A DNA stretch of 64,000 nt from JAJFUV01 sp964384215 (lineage in GTDB: Bacteria > Acidobacteriota > Terriglobia > Bryobacterales > Bryobacteraceae), in assembly GCA_964384215.1 (NCBI GenBank), contig CAYLLB010000018.1:1-64000 (forward strand). Direction: 5' to 3'. The translations under genes and the position numbers were made by a program. The notes beneath the pieces were generated by a model that saw nothing but the letters and a program-made list of their open reading frames with translations, had not been told where the DNA came from and did no database searches. Shown here piece after piece: positions 63,073 to 64,000 of the stretch; the stretch's first letter is position 1; every line of letters begins with the position of its first letter.

Positions 63073-63528
63073 ATGATGACACGGATTTCGATTCTCGCGG
63101 TTCTGGTTGCCGCCGGCCTGGTGGCCGGGGACGGTATCAAGAAGGCCCCACCGCGCAAGACTGCCACGCAGCCGGCGGCGTCCGCGCCCGCCGGCCCGCC
63201 CAAAGGAGCCGTCGAGGTCTCGGCAGGCACCTACCGTTACGTCGATGCGCAGGGGAAAGTCTGGAACTATCGCCGGACTCCGTTCGGGTGGATGAAAGGC
63301 GAGGAGAAAGACATGAAGCCGTCAGCCGCTACGCCGGTTTCCGCGGCGCCCCAGACGCGGGTCTTCGAGGATGGCGACAGCGTGCGCTTCGAACGCAAGA
63401 CGCCGTTCGGAGTGCAGCGCTGGACACGGAAGAAGTCGGAAATGACAGAAGAAGAGAAACAGATCTTCGAGCGGACAGTCCGGCCTGAGCAGGACGCCGG
63501 GAGCGTCAAAGTGCCCGCGCAGGAATAA
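63073..63528 (+). CDS. Small secreted protein with two TPFG motifs, unknown
   Basis: A 151-residue protein with an N-terminal signal (MMTRISILAVLVAAGLVAG), start ATG 63073 (63076 equally possible). After a basic Ala/Pro linker it has GTYRYVDAQGKVWNYRRTPFGWMKGEEK and, after a short acidic spacer, VRFERKTPFGVQRWTRKK, two copies of a K/R-x-T-P-F-G motif. The preceding gene's tail has a third. Thus a short unnamed repeat family sits between the GspC-like gene and the secretin. It lies 22 nt after the GspC-like gene and 4 nt before gspD. Confidence 0.7.
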   Translation: MMTRISILAVLVAAGLVAGDGIKKAPPRKTATQPAASAPAGPPKGAVEVSAGTYRYVDAQGKVWNYRRTPFGWMKGEEKDMKPSAATPVSAAPQTRVFEDGDSVRFERKTPFGVQRWTRKKSEMTEEEKQIFERTVRPEQDAGSVKVPAQE

Positions 63529-63532
63529 CGAA

Positions 63533-64000
63533 ATGATGAGAATCCCAGCTTGTTCCATAGTGCTCTTGCTGGCAACCTTGGTCGCAGGCGGCGCGACACA
63601 AGTGCAGGTGCGGGGCGTTCCCCCGGGATTCGGCGGCGTGGCGCAGCCCTTGCCTCCCCCGGAACAGCCGCAGCAGGCGGCACCTCAGCCCGAGCCCGGG
63701 AAAGACAAGCCACCCTCGACGCCGGCGGCCCCCACGACTCGTGCGGCCGAACCCGCTGCTCCGTCGGTGGGTTCGTTTCTCAATCTGCATAACGCTTCGC
63801 TGACCGAGGTAGTGGATACCCTGGCACGAATCCTCAAGATCAACTACATCTTCGACCCGCAGGTGAAGGGTTCGGTCACCATCAACACCTACGGCGAGGC
63901 GAAAGACTTGGATGTCCGGCACCTGCTGGACACCATCCTGCGGATCAACGGGGCAGCCATGGTCAAGGTGGGTGATGTGTACCGCATCGTGCCCATCAAG
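63533..64000 (+). CDS. gspD: Type II secretion secretin GspD, N-terminal part
   Basis: Only the first 156 codons are inside the window. ATG 63533 gives a signal peptide (MMRIPACSIVLLLATLVAGG), a Pro/Gln-rich linker (about 36-75), then the secretin N-terminal N0 domain: SFLNLHNASLTEVVDTLARI, KINYIFDPQVKGSVTINTYG, LDVRHLLDTILRINGAAMVK, and DVYRIVPIK at the edge. The gate and barrel lie beyond 64000. As the outer-membrane channel it completes the set begun by gspE. Confidence 0.9.
   Translation, partial: MMRIPACSIVLLLATLVAGGATQVQVRGVPPGFGGVAQPLPPPEQPQQAAPQPEPGKDKPPSTPAAPTTRAAEPAAPSVGSFLNLHNASLTEVVDTLARILKINYIFDPQVKGSVTINTYGEAKDLDVRHLLDTILRINGAAMVKVGDVYRIVPIK

Overview
The window is a G+C-rich, densely packed bacterial chromosome segment with no rRNA, tRNA, CRISPR array or recognisable transposase. 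It looks like Acidobacteriota of the Bryobacterales/Solibacter type. The pointers are a secreted VWFA-related protein of the acidobacterial kind, Tat-exported Gfo/Idh/MocA oxidoreductases next to sugar isomerase-like barrels, a DUF1080 secreted protein, many secreted proteins without clear names, frequent GTG/TTG starts and many 1-4 nt gene overlaps. The lineage is inferred from gene content, not from a marker gene.

Layout. 1-2.1 kb: a minus-strand gene running off the left edge with a Nudix-like C-terminal region, then a GtrA-like membrane protein and a CDP-alcohol phosphatidyltransferase. 2.1-7.8 kb: two unrecognised secreted proteins, then a minus run of nadD, a DUF1080 secreted protein, rnhA and dusB. 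7.8-12.3 kb: glycine-zipper protein, NicO/RcnA-type Ni/Co exporter, an unknown protein, a lone receiver, an outer-membrane barrel and a YjbQ protein. 12.3-17.6 kb: DUF4139 coiled-coil protein coupled to homoserine dehydrogenase, small membrane protein, LolA-like carrier and an HGSNAT-type membrane acyltransferase. 17.7-20.8 kb: Gfo/Idh plus isomerase pair and a pentapeptide-repeat protein. 20.9-25.6 kb: OmpR-type regulator, histidine kinase, STAS protein, CoA-disulfide-reductase-like flavoprotein and a secreted nitrilase-fold hydrolase. 25.7-32.9 kb: glgB, adenosine deaminase, GH36-type alpha-galactosidase, SDR and an M55 peptidase. 32.9-42.9 kb: a PyrD-PyrK fusion, a Tat-exported alpha/alpha-barrel-like protein, a ZIP transporter, rsmD-recG, a second Gfo/Idh and a DoxX/TIM-barrel fusion. 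42.9-45.5 kb: a lower-G+C two-gene island. 45.5-51.1 kb: SDR, alpha/alpha-barrel-like protein, copper P1B-ATPase and two overlapping PPK2 genes. 51.1-64 kb: VWFA-related protein, then a continuous operon (ECF sigma, anti-sigma, secreted protein, type II secretion genes E-F-G-H-I-J-K-L-M-C-like, a small secreted protein and the start of secretin D) leaving the right edge.

How the parts fit. Housekeeping genes (nadD, rnhA, dusB, rsmD, recG, pyrDK, homoserine dehydrogenase) are scattered among carbohydrate genes: secreted DUF1080, two Gfo/Idh enzymes, a sugar isomerase-like enzyme, a GH36 galactosidase, glgB and two alpha/alpha-barrel candidates. This suggests a saprophyte that breaks down plant or microbial polysaccharides. 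The type II secretion operon could export such enzymes, and its placement behind a sigma/anti-sigma pair suggests envelope- or signal-dependent control. The features most worth a second look are that sigma-headed secretion operon with its repeated TPFG motif, the PyrD-PyrK and DoxX/TIM-barrel fusions, and the lower-G+C island abutting an SDR gene with an abnormal tail.
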